A DNA stretch of 64,000 nucleotides from Agrilutibacter niabensis (GCF_042657165.1 NZ_JBHSNJ010000013.1:248001-312000), one strand, 5' to 3'; counted from the first letter of the stretch, positions 45,653 to 55,024 are shown. A program made the numbers and translations. The notes: generated by a model not told the origin, from the letters alone.

Positions 45653-46654
45653 ATGAGCACCGCCCCCGACCTGACCCAAACCACGGCGCCGGCCGTCACC
45701 ACGCCCGGCTTCGATGACGTCCTCGCCGCCGCCGCGCGCATCGCGCCGCACGCGCACTGCACGCCCGTGCTGCGCTCGCGTTCGCTGGATGCCCTGGCGG
45801 GCTGCGAGCTGCACTTCAAGGCCGAGCACCTGCAGCGTGTGGGGGCATTCAAGTTTCGCGGCGCCTGCAACGCCGTGTGGTCGCTGGCGGAGGCCGATGC
45901 CGCGCGCGGCGTGGTCACGCATTCCTCCGGCAACCATGGCGCGGCGCTCGCGCTGGCCGCGCGGACGCGCGGCATTCCATGCCATGTCGTCGTGCCGGAC
46001 AACGCCGTGGCCGCCAAGGTGGCGGCGATCGGCGCCTATGGCGCCACCCTGCACTACTGCGCGCCGACCATCGCCGCGCGCGAAGCGGCCTGCGCGAAGG
46101 TGCAGGCCGAAACCGGCGCGGAGCTGGTGCATCCCTACACCGACCCGCGCGTGATTGCGGGCCAGGGCACGGCGGCGCTCGAACTGTTGGGCCGGGACGG
46201 CGGCTTCGATGCGCTGGTCACCCCGCTGGGCGGCGGCGGCCTGCTGGGTGGCTCCGCGATCACGGCCGCGGCGATGTCGGCCGGCACGCGCGTCTTCGGC
46301 GCGGAACCCACGGGTGCGGCGGATGCGTTCCAGTCGCTGCAGCGCGGCGAGCGCGTCACCGAGCTGGTGCCCGATACCATCTGCGATGGCCTGCGCGGAC
46401 TGCTGGGGGCGCCCAACTTCGCCCTGTTGCGCCAGCATCGCGTCGAGGTGCTGCTTGCGGACGACGCTGCCACGATGCAGGCGCTGCAGCTGTTCTGGCA
46501 GCGCACCAAGCAGTTGATCGAGCCCTCGTCCGCGATCGCCCTGGCTGCCGTGCTGGGCAATCGCGAACGTTTCGCCGGACAGCGCGTGGGCGTGATCCTG
46601 TCAGGCGGAAACGTCGACCTCGAGGCGCTGGGCAAGTGGTTCGCACGCGGCTGA
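45653..46654 (+). CDS. PLP-dependent threonine/serine dehydratase-like enzyme
   Basis: 333 residues from ATG 45653. It is a fold-type II pyridoxal-phosphate enzyme: Lys67 in GAFKFRGA forms the Schiff base, HSSGNHG binds substrate, and the tetraglycine loop GGGGLLGG holds the cofactor phosphate. ILSGGNVDLE closes the domain. There is no C-terminal ACT/regulatory domain, so it is catabolic threonine dehydratase or serine racemase type rather than biosynthetic IlvA. An intrinsic terminator follows at 46764. Confidence 0.87.
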   Translation: MSTAPDLTQTTAPAVTTPGFDDVLAAAARIAPHAHCTPVLRSRSLDALAGCELHFKAEHLQRVGAFKFRGACNAVWSLAEADAARGVVTHSSGNHGAALALAARTRGIPCHVVVPDNAVAAKVAAIGAYGATLHYCAPTIAAREAACAKVQAETGAELVHPYTDPRVIAGQGTAALELLGRDGGFDALVTPLGGGGLLGGSAITAAAMSAGTRVFGAEPTGAADAFQSLQRGERVTELVPDTICDGLRGLLGAPNFALLRQHRVEVLLADDAATMQALQLFWQRTKQLIEPSSAIALAAVLGNRERFAGQRVGVILSGGNVDLEALGKWFARG

Positions 46655-46763
46655 AGCCGCGCGCTGCAAGCCGCCGTGTGTCGCGCCGGAGCTGCAAGAA
46701 AGATCGAAACACAGGTGCGGAGACCTGCTGCTTCGAGTTCCGCGGCTGACATTTCAACCAAGG

Positions 46764-46795
46764 GAAGCTAGCCCGCATACGGGGGGCTTCTTTTT
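46764..46795 (+). terminator. Intrinsic terminator after the dehydratase gene
   Basis: GAAGC and GCTTC enclose an inner GCCCG/CGGGG stem (46765-46790) with a CATA loop, followed by TTTTT. It separates the dehydratase from the glycosyltransferase. Confidence 0.8.
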
Positions 46796-46873
46796 GGCGC
46801 AGGCGCCGGGGTAATGCATTCGTTGCCCGTTACGCCCTACAGTCTGCGTGCCCATTCATCGATGTGAGGCCGC

Positions 46874-48358
46874 ATGCAACGGGTCCTGCGCTCGCCAGTG
46901 TTCCTGGTCGCCGTCATCGCGGTCGTGCTCGCCCTGGGTTTCCTCGGTACGCGCGGGATCTGGGACCCGGACGAAGGCCGCTACACCAACGTCGCCCTGA
47001 ACATGCTCGACAGCGGCGACTGGCTCAATCCCCGCCGCAACGACGAGGTCGGTCACTGGACCAAGCCGCCGCTCACCTATTGGGCCATCGCTTCCAGCGT
47101 TGCGGTGTTCGGCCAGAACGCGTGGGCGGCGCGACTGCCGTCCGCGCTGGCCTACCTGTGCTGCGTGTGGTTCGCCTGGCGCATCGCGCGACGGCTTGCT
47201 CCCGGCAGCGCGCACGTCGCCGCCGTGGTGTACGCGACGATGGTGTTCACCGTCGGCGCGGCGCAGATGATCACCACCGACTACGTACTGTCGGCATGCA
47301 CCGGCATGGCGATGTGGGCCTTCGTGGAAGCGCGCTTCGCGCCTGCGCGGTCCGGGCATGGCCCCCCTGCGCGGCGCTGGACCGCGCTGATGTGGGTGGC
47401 GTTCGCGCTCGCCTTCCTGGCCAAGGGGCCACCGGCGCTGATCCACCTGGTTGCCGCGCTGGTCTTCGACCAGTTGATGCCGGCAGGCAAGCGCAGCCGG
47501 GTGTTCCAGCTGTCCGGCATCGCGTTGTTCATGGCGCTGTCGCTGCCGTGGTACGTCGCGGTGACCGCCAACCATCCTGGCCTGTTCCGCTATTTCGTCG
47601 GCGACGAAGTGGTCAATCGCGTTGCCACCAACGAGTTCGGCCGCAACGGCCAATGGTACGGCTGGCTGCAGGTGTATGCGCCTACGCTGCTGCTGGGCAC
47701 GCTGCCGTGGACGCCGTTGTTGTGGCGATGGCTGCGCGCATTGCCCGCGCGGGTGCGGGCGTGGCGCGACCCGGAGGCGCGCGAGCGCGAGCGGTCGGAG
47801 CTGCTGGTGGCCCTTTGGCTGCTGCTGCCCCTGCTGGTGCTGTGCATTGCGCGTTCGCGGCTGCCGCTGTACGCGTTGCCGTTGTTCCTGCCGCTGGCGC
47901 TGGTCATCGCAATCCGGTTCGCCGCGGAACGGCGCGCGCTGCCGTGGCGCGCGCTGGCGCTGTGGGTGATGGTGCTGCTGGGGTTGAAGTTCGCCACGTC
48001 GCTATGGCCCACGCACAAGGACGCATCGGCGTGGGCGCGCGCGATCCAGGAGCGCGCGACCGGTCCGGTGCAGGAAGTGCTGTTCGTCGAGGACATGGCG
48101 CGCTACGGCCTGCATCTACACCTGGATGCAGAGATCGAGAAGATCTCACTCGAGCCGCACCAGCAGGCCGCGTTCAACCCGGAGTACGACGAAACCCTGG
48201 CACAGGAGCTGGCGGAACGGGAAACCGGGACCATCTGGATCTGCAAACAGGCGTTGTGGCCGGAACTGCAGCGGCGCATTGCCGGGCAGGGCTACCGCGT
48301 GGAGGCGTTGGGCACGCCGTACCAGGGGCGTGTGATCTTCCGTGTCACCCCGGGCTGA
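46874..48358 (+). CDS. GT39-family (ArnT-like) membrane glycosyltransferase
   Basis: 494 residues from ATG 46874. About ten to twelve membrane helices are followed by a C-terminal periplasmic domain. GIWDPDEGRY (Asp33/Glu34) is the first-loop acidic motif of dolichyl-phosphate-mannose/ArnT transferases, which move a sugar from undecaprenyl phosphate to lipid A, protein or glycan in the periplasm; GHWTKPPLTYW is also typical. The acceptor is not known. Length is below E. coli ArnT (about 550). It converges on the DMT transporter. Confidence 0.88.
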   Translation: MQRVLRSPVFLVAVIAVVLALGFLGTRGIWDPDEGRYTNVALNMLDSGDWLNPRRNDEVGHWTKPPLTYWAIASSVAVFGQNAWAARLPSALAYLCCVWFAWRIARRLAPGSAHVAAVVYATMVFTVGAAQMITTDYVLSACTGMAMWAFVEARFAPARSGHGPPARRWTALMWVAFALAFLAKGPPALIHLVAALVFDQLMPAGKRSRVFQLSGIALFMALSLPWYVAVTANHPGLFRYFVGDEVVNRVATNEFGRNGQWYGWLQVYAPTLLLGTLPWTPLLWRWLRALPARVRAWRDPEARERERSELLVALWLLLPLLVLCIARSRLPLYALPLFLPLALVIAIRFAAERRALPWRALALWVMVLLGLKFATSLWPTHKDASAWARAIQERATGPVQEVLFVEDMARYGLHLHLDAEIEKISLEPHQQAAFNPEYDETLAQELAERETGTIWICKQALWPELQRRIAGQGYRVEALGTPYQGRVIFRVTPG

Positions 48359-48398
48359 GGATCAGGCCAGTCGGCCGCGACGACGCCAGCCCGGTAGC

Positions 48399-49412
48399 TC
48401 AAGCACCCCGATCGCCGCGCAGTTCCCGGGTCGCATGCGGGTCCCCGGCTGCCGCGCGCGCGGCAATGATGCTGAAGGCAACGATGCCGATGATCACGGT
48501 CACCGCGCCCCACAGGGTGCGTCCCTGCGGCCAGGCCTCGCCCAGCCACAGGACGCCGATCAGGGTGGCGAAGAGGATTTCCGCCGCCTGCATCGCTTCG
48601 GCCGCGGCCAGCGCGGTGGGATCGTTGCGCACCATGCCGGTGGCCTGGAAGAACAGGATCGTGGCGATCACGCCCGCGCCCAGGGCGACGCCTCCGGCGA
48701 ACTCCACCTGGCCCAGCGACGGCGGACCCACCCACGCATAGGCGCACGCAGTGACCGCCCACCACAGCGGCTGGCTGGCCAGGGTCATGCCGAACACGCG
48801 CTGGGTGGCGTTGAGTTCGATGCCGGCGCGCTCCAGGTGCAGCAGCAGCCCGCGATTGCCGAGTGGATACGCGAATGCGCTGACCGCGACGGCGACCAGT
48901 GCGATCCAGGCGGCGCGATCGAGGTGGCCGCCGCCATGGCCGATCTGCATCAGCAGCACGCCGCAGATCACCACGATGCCCGCCGCGAGCGCCGGCCGCG
49001 GAATGCGCGCGCGTGCATCGCTGCCGTCGCGGGTGCGGTACAGGAACGGAGCGCACAGCATCCCCGCGATCACGGTGAGCTGGAACGTGCCGGCGACCAG
49101 CCACGACGGTCCGCTCCTGGCCGCGAAACTCAGCAACAGATAGAACAGCCCGAAGCCGATGCCGCTCCACAGCAGCCACGGACCGGGATGCGCGAGGATC
49201 GCCCGCCACACCGGTTTCACGCCGCCCTGCCACGGCATCACCAGCAGCATGATCGGCAGCGTGATCAGGTAGCGCAGCGCCGCGGTCCATGCCCAATGCC
49301 CGCCGCCCGTGGCCGCGGCGCGGTTGAGCACATAGGTACAGGTGAAGAACAGCGCCGACAGCAGCGCGATGGCGACGGCGGCGAGCGCCACCCCGCGTGC
49401 GGACCGGGTCAC
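48399..49412 (-). CDS. Multidrug-efflux (EmrE-like, DMT superfamily) transporter
   Basis: 337 residues from GTG 49412, which overlaps the bioC stop as GTGA. Ten hydrophobic helices, the opening ALLSALFFTCTYVLNR and the late helix GVLWLGEAWPQG place it in the drug/metabolite transporter superfamily, in the long 'multidrug resistance efflux transporter' group. Being the last gene of the biotin operon, it could move a biotin precursor or biotin itself; that is inference, and housekeeping efflux is equally possible. Confidence 0.85.
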   Translation of the reverse strand: MTRSARGVALAAVAIALLSALFFTCTYVLNRAAATGGGHWAWTAALRYLITLPIMLLVMPWQGGVKPVWRAILAHPGPWLLWSGIGFGLFYLLLSFAARSGPSWLVAGTFQLTVIAGMLCAPFLYRTRDGSDARARIPRPALAAGIVVICGVLLMQIGHGGGHLDRAAWIALVAVAVSAFAYPLGNRGLLLHLERAGIELNATQRVFGMTLASQPLWWAVTACAYAWVGPPSLGQVEFAGGVALGAGVIATILFFQATGMVRNDPTALAAAEAMQAAEILFATLIGVLWLGEAWPQGRTLWGAVTVIIGIVAFSIIAARAAAGDPHATRELRGDRGA

Positions 49413-50359
49413 CCGCGTCTCCGGATCGGAATCCGCGCCACAGGAACCGCGACCTCGTCGACGCCGCCGATCCGGATCGGCGTGCCCGGTTGCGGGCCCC
49501 ACGCGTGCGCGGTGATCACTTCCCACGTTGCCGGCAGCTTGCCGTCGCGGCGCATCGGCTCGTAGGCCTGGCCCGCGCGCGCGAACCGCGCGCGTCCGGT
49601 GAGGCTGCGGCGTCGCGTGCTCAGCGCATTGGTTGCCCCGAGCGTGCGCAGTTCGCGCATCAGGTCGGCGAGCGAATCGTGCTGCATGTGGAACTCGTCG
49701 CGGTCCAGCACCGGGTCCTTGAAGCCCGCCGCGGTCAGGGCATCGCCGAACTGCGCGATCGAAGCGAACGGGCTGACGTGCGGTGCGCTGTCGGCGTGCC
49801 CGAAGGCCTCGCGCAGTTCCCACAACGTGTCGGGGCCGAAGGTCGACAGCACCATCAGGCCATCCGGCCTGAGCACGCGGCGGAAGCCGGCGAACACCGC
49901 CGGCAAGTCCTCGACCCATTGCAGGCACAGATTGGAGAACAGCACGTCGACGCTGCCATCGGCCAGCGGCAACGCGCGCGCGTCGGCGCACAGCGGCTGC
50001 GGGCGTGACGCGAGCAGCCGCGATACGGGGTTGGAGGCGGCGGGACGCATCATCCGTGCGTTGTCGCGGGCCTCGCGTGCCATCGGCAGGGCGAGGTCGA
50101 GCGCGATCACCTGCGCCTTCGGCCAGCGCTGCTGCATCTGCACGGCCGCGTGGCCGGGGCCGCAACCGACATCGAGCACGCGCAGCGGCGCGCGCGGCTT
50201 GCCGCCCTGCGCCTCGCGCTGCGCGCGCTCGTCGTAGTAGTCGAGGGATTCGAGGAGCCGCGCCCCGACTTCGCGCTGCAACGCGGCGGCGTCGTCGTAG
50301 TGGTGCGCGGCGCGCGAGAAGGCGCGGCGGACCTGGCGGTGATCGAAGAGCTCGCTCAT
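49409..50359 (-). CDS. bioC: Malonyl-ACP O-methyltransferase BioC
   Basis: 316 residues. The SAM-binding motif LDVGCGPGHA is at about 63-72, with ALDLALPM and ADARALPLADGSVD downstream; the N-terminus RRAFSRAAHHYDDAA is typical of BioC. It methylates malonyl-ACP so that fatty-acid synthase can build the pimeloyl chain. The chain is longer than E. coli BioC (251) owing to an insert near residues 106-117 and a C-terminal tail with ITAHAWGPQPG. It lies 54 bp after bioH on the same strand. Confidence 0.92.
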   Translation of the reverse strand: MSELFDHRQVRRAFSRAAHHYDDAAALQREVGARLLESLDYYDERAQREAQGGKPRAPLRVLDVGCGPGHAAVQMQQRWPKAQVIALDLALPMAREARDNARMMRPAASNPVSRLLASRPQPLCADARALPLADGSVDVLFSNLCLQWVEDLPAVFAGFRRVLRPDGLMVLSTFGPDTLWELREAFGHADSAPHVSPFASIAQFGDALTAAGFKDPVLDRDEFHMQHDSLADLMRELRTLGATNALSTRRRSLTGRARFARAGQAYEPMRRDGKLPATWEVITAHAWGPQPGTPIRIGGVDEVAVPVARIPIRRRG

Positions 50360-50413
50360 GAAGTGTGGCTCGTGGAACGCGTTGGGGGAGGACGCTTTGC
50401 CGATTGCGCCGGT

Positions 50414-51178
50414 CTAGGGCAGCTGCTGCAGGAAGGTGTCGATTTCGCGCGCCACGTCGTCCGCGGCGCCGAGGAACGGCGCATGCCCGGCATTGGCGAT
50501 CACCACGCTGCGCGCGCCCGGCGCCAGCGCCGCGGCGGCCGGCATCGCGCCGGCCGGCACCAGGCGATCGCGGCGCCCGGACAGCCACAGGCTCGGCACG
50601 CGCAGCATCGGCAGTTCGTCGCGCACGTCGAGCCGGTCTAGCAGCTGCAGCCCCTCGAGTAGGGTACGCGTCGCGGGCTCGCCGCGTTCGAAGGCCTGCG
50701 CCCGCAGGCTGCGCAGTTCCTCCTGCGCATGCGCGGAGCCGAGCGCCTCCAGTGCGAGGAAGCCTTCCAGCGTGCCGCGGAAATCCCTGGCCAACGCCTC
50801 GCCAAAGTCACGGAACAGCTGCGCGCCGACGCCGTGCTTCCAGTCCTCGCCGACCACGAAACGTGGCGACGACGCGACCATCACCAGGCCGCGCACCGCA
50901 TGCGGATGATCGAGCGCAGCACGCAGCGCGAGCTGGCCGCCCAGCGACCAGCCCAGCCATGCCGCATCGGGCACGCGCTCGACCAGCTGTGATGCCAGTG
51001 CTTCGGGTACCAGCGCGGTGTGGTCCTCGCGCGCGTGTCCGTGGCCGGGCAGGTCGACCAGGTGCAGCGTGTAGCGATCGGCCAGGCGATCCACCAGCGG
51101 CGCGAACAGCCCGCCATGCATCGCCCAGCCATGAATGAGTGCGAGCGCAGGACCTTGCCCGCGCGTTTCGATGTACAT
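50414..51178 (-). CDS. bioH: Pimeloyl-ACP methyl ester carboxylesterase BioH
   Basis: 254 residues from ATG 51178. HGWAMHGG, DLPGHGHA and the nucleophile elbow GWSLGG (Ser78) match BioH closely; Asp (SGRRDRLVP) and His (NAGHAPFLG) complete the triad. It cuts the methyl ester of pimeloyl-ACP, ending chain growth before BioF acts. The gene follows bioF after 23 bp. Confidence 0.94.
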   Translation of the reverse strand: MYIETRGQGPALALIHGWAMHGGLFAPLVDRLADRYTLHLVDLPGHGHAREDHTALVPEALASQLVERVPDAAWLGWSLGGQLALRAALDHPHAVRGLVMVASSPRFVVGEDWKHGVGAQLFRDFGEALARDFRGTLEGFLALEALGSAHAQEELRSLRAQAFERGEPATRTLLEGLQLLDRLDVRDELPMLRVPSLWLSGRRDRLVPAGAMPAAAALAPGARSVVIANAGHAPFLGAADDVAREIDTFLQQLP

Positions 51179-51201
51179 CGCCTGCTTCCTGGCGCTTGTG
51201 C

Positions 51202-52410
51202 TTAGCGAAGCATCTCGGCCACGCGCGCCTCGGCCTCGGCCTTGTCGCGTGCGCGGGCCAGTGCATCCACCAGCCCGTCGACGTCGGCGTGGGTGTGCAG
51301 TGCGGACAGGGTAACGCGCAGGCGCGCGCGCCCTTCGGGTACCGTCGGCGGCCGGATCGCCGTCACCCAGTAGCCGCGCTGCTCCAGCGTCGCCGACATC
51401 GACAGCGCGCGCGCGTCGCTGCCGCACATCACCGGCTGGATCGGCGTTTCCGACGGCAGCAGCACCAGGCCTGCCGTCGCCGCGCGCTCGCGGAAGTGCG
51501 CGATCAGGTCGTAGAGCTTGCCGCGGCGCCAGTCTTCGCCGCGCGCCAGCTTCACCGCCGCCAGCGTCGCCGCGGCCTGCGCCGGCGGCAAGGCCGTGGT
51601 GTAGATGTAGGGGCGCGCGGTCTGCGCGAGGTGATCGATCAGGTCGGCATCGCCGACCACGGCCGCACCGTAACCGCCCAGCGCCTTGCCCAGCGTGACC
51701 AGCTGCAGCGGTACCTGGTCGCTGGTGAGCTGCGCCTCGGCGACGCTGCCGCGGCCTTCGGGGCCGACCACGCCGACGCCATGCGCGTCGTCCACGTACA
51801 GCAGCGCCTTCTGCACGCGCGCGGCGAGCGCGAGTTCGCGCAGCGGCGCGACATCGCCATCCATGCTGAAGACGCCATCGGTGGCGAGCATCGCGATGCC
51901 CTCGCTGGCCTCGCGCAGCATGCGCAGCGCGCCGCTGGAATCGCCGTGCGGATAGCGGCGCAGCTTGCAGCCGGCCAGGCGCGCCGCGTCGATCAGGCTG
52001 GCGTGGTTCAGGCGGTCCTGCACGCAGACGTCGTCGTCCCCGAGCAGCGACTGCACCACCGCGAGGTTGGCCATGAAGCCGCTGCCGAACAGCAGCGCGC
52101 GCGGCGCGCCGAGCCAGTCGGCCAGTTCTTTTTCCAGCGCCTTGTGCATCGCGTGGTGGCCGCACACCAGGTGCGATCCCACGCCGCCCGCGCCTTCGCG
52201 CGAAGCCGCATCCTGCAGCGCGTTCACCACCGCGAAGTGCTGCGACAGGCCGAGGTAGTCGTTGCTGCAGAAGTTCAGCAGCTTGTGGCCGTCGACTTCC
52301 ACGCGCGCGCCATCGCGGTGCGTGACCGCGCGCAGCACGCGCACGCGCGACGCCGCGACGCGTTCGGCCTTTGCCGCCGCGATGCGCTCACGCCAGGACG
52401 CTCTGGCCAT
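51202..52410 (-). CDS. bioF: 8-amino-7-oxononanoate synthase
   Basis: 402 residues from ATG 52410. It is a fold-type I PLP enzyme that condenses pimeloyl-ACP with alanine. LNFCSNDYLGLS, GSGFMANLAVV, DRLNHASLIDA, VDDAHGVGVVG and the cofactor lysine Lys242 in TLGKALGGYG are all present. The start follows the bioB stop with one base between. An open upstream extension lies wholly within bioB and is rejected. Confidence 0.96.
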   Translation of the reverse strand: MARASWRERIAAAKAERVAASRVRVLRAVTHRDGARVEVDGHKLLNFCSNDYLGLSQHFAVVNALQDAASREGAGGVGSHLVCGHHAMHKALEKELADWLGAPRALLFGSGFMANLAVVQSLLGDDDVCVQDRLNHASLIDAARLAGCKLRRYPHGDSSGALRMLREASEGIAMLATDGVFSMDGDVAPLRELALAARVQKALLYVDDAHGVGVVGPEGRGSVAEAQLTSDQVPLQLVTLGKALGGYGAAVVGDADLIDHLAQTARPYIYTTALPPAQAAATLAAVKLARGEDWRRGKLYDLIAHFRERAATAGLVLLPSETPIQPVMCGSDARALSMSATLEQRGYWVTAIRPPTVPEGRARLRVTLSALHTHADVDGLVDALARARDKAEAEARVAEMLR

Positions 52411-52411
52411 C

Positions 52412-53473
52412 TCAGAGCACCGCGCAGGAAATGGGTTCGCGGGCAACGCTGCCCGTGGCTTCGAGTATGTCGGCGTGCACGGTCTCCCCCTGTTCAACGA
52501 CCGGCATGGGCATGAGGCCCAAGCGGTTGAACAATGCCATATCGCGCTCGGTGTCGGGGTTGCCGGTCGTCAACAATTTTTCGCCGTAGAAGATGGAGTT
52601 GGCGCCAGCGAGGAAGCACAACGCCTGCAATTCATCGGACATCGATTCGCGGCCGGCGGACAGGCGCACCATCGACTTCGGCATCAGGATGCGTGCAACT
52701 GCGACGGTGCGCACAAATTCGAACGGGTCGAGCTGCTCGGTGCCGGCCAGCGGCGTGCCCTCGACCTGCACCAGGCGATTGATCGGCACCGAATCCGGAT
52801 GCGCCGGCAGGTTGGCCAGCGTCTGCAGCAGGCCGGCGCGCTGGTCGCGTTGCTCGCCCATGCCGACGATGCCGCCGCAGCAGGTCTTCATGCCGGCGTC
52901 GCGCACATGCGTGAGCGTGTCGAGGCGATCCTGGTACTCGCGGGTGTGGATGATCTCGCCGTAGAACTCGGGCGCGGTGTCGAGGTTGTGGTTGTAGTAG
53001 TCGAGGCCGGCCGCGCGCAGCGCCTTGGCCTGGTCACCGGAAAGCATGCCCAGCGTCGCGCAGGTTTCCAGGCCCAGCGCCTTCACTTCCTGGATCATCG
53101 CGGCGACCTTGGGGATGTCGCGGTCCTTCGGAGAGCGCCACGCCGCGCCCATGCAGAAGCGCGAGGCCCCCGCCGCCTTGGCCTGCCGGGCCTTCTCCAG
53201 CACCGCCTCGGTCGACATCAGCTTGGTGGCGTCGACGCCGGTGTGATAGCGCGCGGCCTGCGGGCAGTAGCCGCAGTCCTCGGGGCAGCCGCCGGTCTTG
53301 ATCGAGAGCAGGGTGCTGACCTGGACCTCGGCGGGGTTGAAGTGCGCGCGGTGCACGCTGCCCGCGCGGTGCAGCAGATCCGGGAAGGACAGGTCGAACA
53401 GGGCGCGGACCTCCTCGCGGCTCCAGTCGTGGCGCAGGGCGGGGGCGGCGGGGGAAATACTGACGTCAGGCAT
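52412..53473 (-). CDS. bioB: Biotin synthase
   Basis: 353 residues from ATG 53473. The radical-SAM cluster ligands are Cys63, Cys67 and Cys70 (GGCPEDCGYC); NHNLDTAPEFYG and RLSAGRESM, whose Arg binds the second cluster, are conserved. It inserts sulfur into dethiobiotin. It heads the operon bioB-bioF-bioH-bioC-transporter. The 49 bp to comF must hold the promoter; I see no clear BirA or BioR operator there. Confidence 0.97.
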   Translation of the reverse strand: MPDVSISPAAPALRHDWSREEVRALFDLSFPDLLHRAGSVHRAHFNPAEVQVSTLLSIKTGGCPEDCGYCPQAARYHTGVDATKLMSTEAVLEKARQAKAAGASRFCMGAAWRSPKDRDIPKVAAMIQEVKALGLETCATLGMLSGDQAKALRAAGLDYYNHNLDTAPEFYGEIIHTREYQDRLDTLTHVRDAGMKTCCGGIVGMGEQRDQRAGLLQTLANLPAHPDSVPINRLVQVEGTPLAGTEQLDPFEFVRTVAVARILMPKSMVRLSAGRESMSDELQALCFLAGANSIFYGEKLLTTGNPDTERDMALFNRLGLMPMPVVEQGETVHADILEATGSVAREPISCAVL

Positions 53474-53522
53474 GGGAGTTTTCCGACAGACGTGGGCAGA
53501 CCGGTCGGGCAGTCTGGAAACC

Positions 53523-54353
53523 ATGGCCACCGCTGTCAACCAAATGGATCCGCTTCGGGTTGACGAGCCCGCGATGGCCCCGATCGGGCCCGAAGTCGGC
53601 GCCCGGCCATGGTCGGACGAGGGTCGCCGCCGGCTGTGGCATTGGTTGCGCGTGGACGCCGCGCGGCTGCTCTGGCCCAGTCGCTGCCTGGTGTGCGACG
53701 AGCCGGGACTGGAAGGCCTGGACCTGTGCGCCGCCTGTGCCGCGGCCCTGCCCTGGAATCGCTGCGCCTGTCCGCGCTGCGCGCTGCCGCTGCCGGCGGC
53801 GACCGAGTGCGGGGACTGCCTGCGCCGCGAGGCGGCCCTGGCGCAGCGCGGCCAGGCGCCCGCGCTGGCGGGCATCCACGCCAGTTTCGTGTATGCCGCG
53901 CCGCTCGACCGCCTGCTGCCGCGCTTCAAGTTCCACCGCGACCTCGCCGCCGGCGCACTGCTGTCGCAGCTGATGGCCGAAGCGACCACCGGCCTGCCGC
54001 GCCCCGACGCCATCGTGCCGGTGCCGCTGCATCGCGCCCGCCTGCGCCGCCGCGGCTACGACCAGGCGCTGGAACTCGCCCGGCCCCTGGCCTGCGCGCT
54101 CGAGCTGCCCTTGCGCGACGACCTGCTGCGGCGGGTGCGCGAGACCGCAGCCCAGTCCGAACTCGATGCCGTCGCGCGCCGGCGCAACCTGCGCGGGGCC
54201 TTCGCGTTGATGCCGGGCGCCCCGGTGCCTGACCACGTCGCCCTGGTCGACGATGTGATGACCACCGGCGCGACCCTGCATGCGGCGGCCGCGGCCCTGA
54301 AGCAAGCCGGCGTGCGCCGGGTGGTGGCGTGGGTATGCGCGCGGGTGCCGTAG
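53523..54353 (+). CDS. comF: ComF-family phosphoribosyltransferase-like protein
   Basis: 276 residues from ATG 53523; ATG 53544 and 53574 are alternatives. An N-terminal double zinc-finger (CLVCDEPG, LCAACAA, CACPRC, CGDC) precedes a phosphoribosyltransferase fold with VPVPLHRARLRRRGYDQA and the PRPP loop VALVDDVMTTGATLH. ComF (GntX in E. coli) is needed for DNA uptake in naturally competent bacteria. It is divergent from bioB, an arrangement common in gammaproteobacteria. Confidence 0.92.
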   Translation: MATAVNQMDPLRVDEPAMAPIGPEVGARPWSDEGRRRLWHWLRVDAARLLWPSRCLVCDEPGLEGLDLCAACAAALPWNRCACPRCALPLPAATECGDCLRREAALAQRGQAPALAGIHASFVYAAPLDRLLPRFKFHRDLAAGALLSQLMAEATTGLPRPDAIVPVPLHRARLRRRGYDQALELARPLACALELPLRDDLLRRVRETAAQSELDAVARRRNLRGAFALMPGAPVPDHVALVDDVMTTGATLHAAAAALKQAGVRRVVAWVCARVP

Positions 54354-54367
54354 CGATGGCGCCTTCG

Positions 54368-54880
54368 TCAGTCCGGCGTCTCGGGATCCCGGGGCTTGGG
54401 AATGGCGACCTGGGCGGTGCGGCCCGAGCCGATGACCGCCTCGGCGCGGATCTCCATCGGTGCGCCCTCCGAGAACAGCGCCGTCGTCCCCACCGCGGTC
54501 CAGGCGGGATAGCGGTCGCGGAAGAACTCGGCATGGACCTTGAGAACCGGCGCGATCCGCGCGCGGAACTCGGCGTGGTCGCGCGCGACATGGAAGCTGT
54601 GCAGTTCGACCACGTCCTCCAGTGTCGCGCCGGCGGTTTCCAGGTGCGCCTGCAGCTGCTGGAAGGCCCCGCGGATCTTGTCTTCCTCGGTGGCCCCTTC
54701 GATCGCGGGGATGCCGGACACGATCACGCGATCACCGATCCTCAACACCGGGGTGTAGTGGATGCTGTGGTACGAGCCCTCCCAGCCGGCGGGGGCGAGG
54801 TGCTGGCGCATGGCGTCCTGCGCATGGGCGGGGCCTGCGCCAAGCAGGAGCAGCAGGGTGGGCAAGGCGACTCGACGCAT
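54368..54880 (-). CDS. Secreted RidA-family protein
   Basis: 170 residues from ATG 54880. MRRVALPTLLLLLGAGPAHA is a signal peptide, unusual for a family that normally deaminates reactive enamines in the cytoplasm. The RidA trimer fold is indicated by VIVSGIPAIEGATEED, AFQQLQAHLETAGATLEDVVELHSFH and PAWTAVGTTALF. The catalytic arginine that binds the substrate carboxylate in RidA is not obvious; RAEAVI takes the place of the usual E(I/V)EAI. It is probably a periplasmic Rid-like protein of unknown substrate. Confidence 0.85.
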   Translation of the reverse strand: MRRVALPTLLLLLGAGPAHAQDAMRQHLAPAGWEGSYHSIHYTPVLRIGDRVIVSGIPAIEGATEEDKIRGAFQQLQAHLETAGATLEDVVELHSFHVARDHAEFRARIAPVLKVHAEFFRDRYPAWTAVGTTALFSEGAPMEIRAEAVIGSGRTAQVAIPKPRDPETPD

Positions 54881-55008
54881 GGTGGCTCCGATGGGGCGAT
54901 GGGAGCGCATTGCCGCACGCCAGCCGCCGTCCGGGATTCGCCAAAGTTGGCGCGATGCAGGCAGGGCGGAGCCCAGCGCCGCCCGGAAGGCCTCGTGGTT
55001 TGCGGAAA
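54881..55008. other. Upstream region of the RidA-like gene, no gene seen
   Basis: I see no coding frame or RNA here. It should contain the promoter of the RidA-like gene, but no box is clear. Confidence 0.4.
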
Positions 55009-55024
55009 TGGCGCGCCCGGAGGG
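55009..55024. repeat. Isolated copy of the tRNA-Arg 3' end (16 nt)
   Basis: TGGCGCGCCCGGAGGG is identical to the first 16 bases (- strand 3' end, including CCA) of the tRNA-Arg gene at 55271. It has no tRNA body attached and lies in the same orientation. Confidence 0.85.

Noticed and set aside
48399..50588. 729-codon frame joining bioC-region and transporter
   Set aside because: The upstream part is in the wrong frame of bioH and bioC; the real transporter starts at GTG 49412.
53474..53522. Biotin operator (BirA or BioR site) between bioB and comF
   Set aside because: No palindrome matching the known BirA or BioR consensus is visible in these 49 bases.
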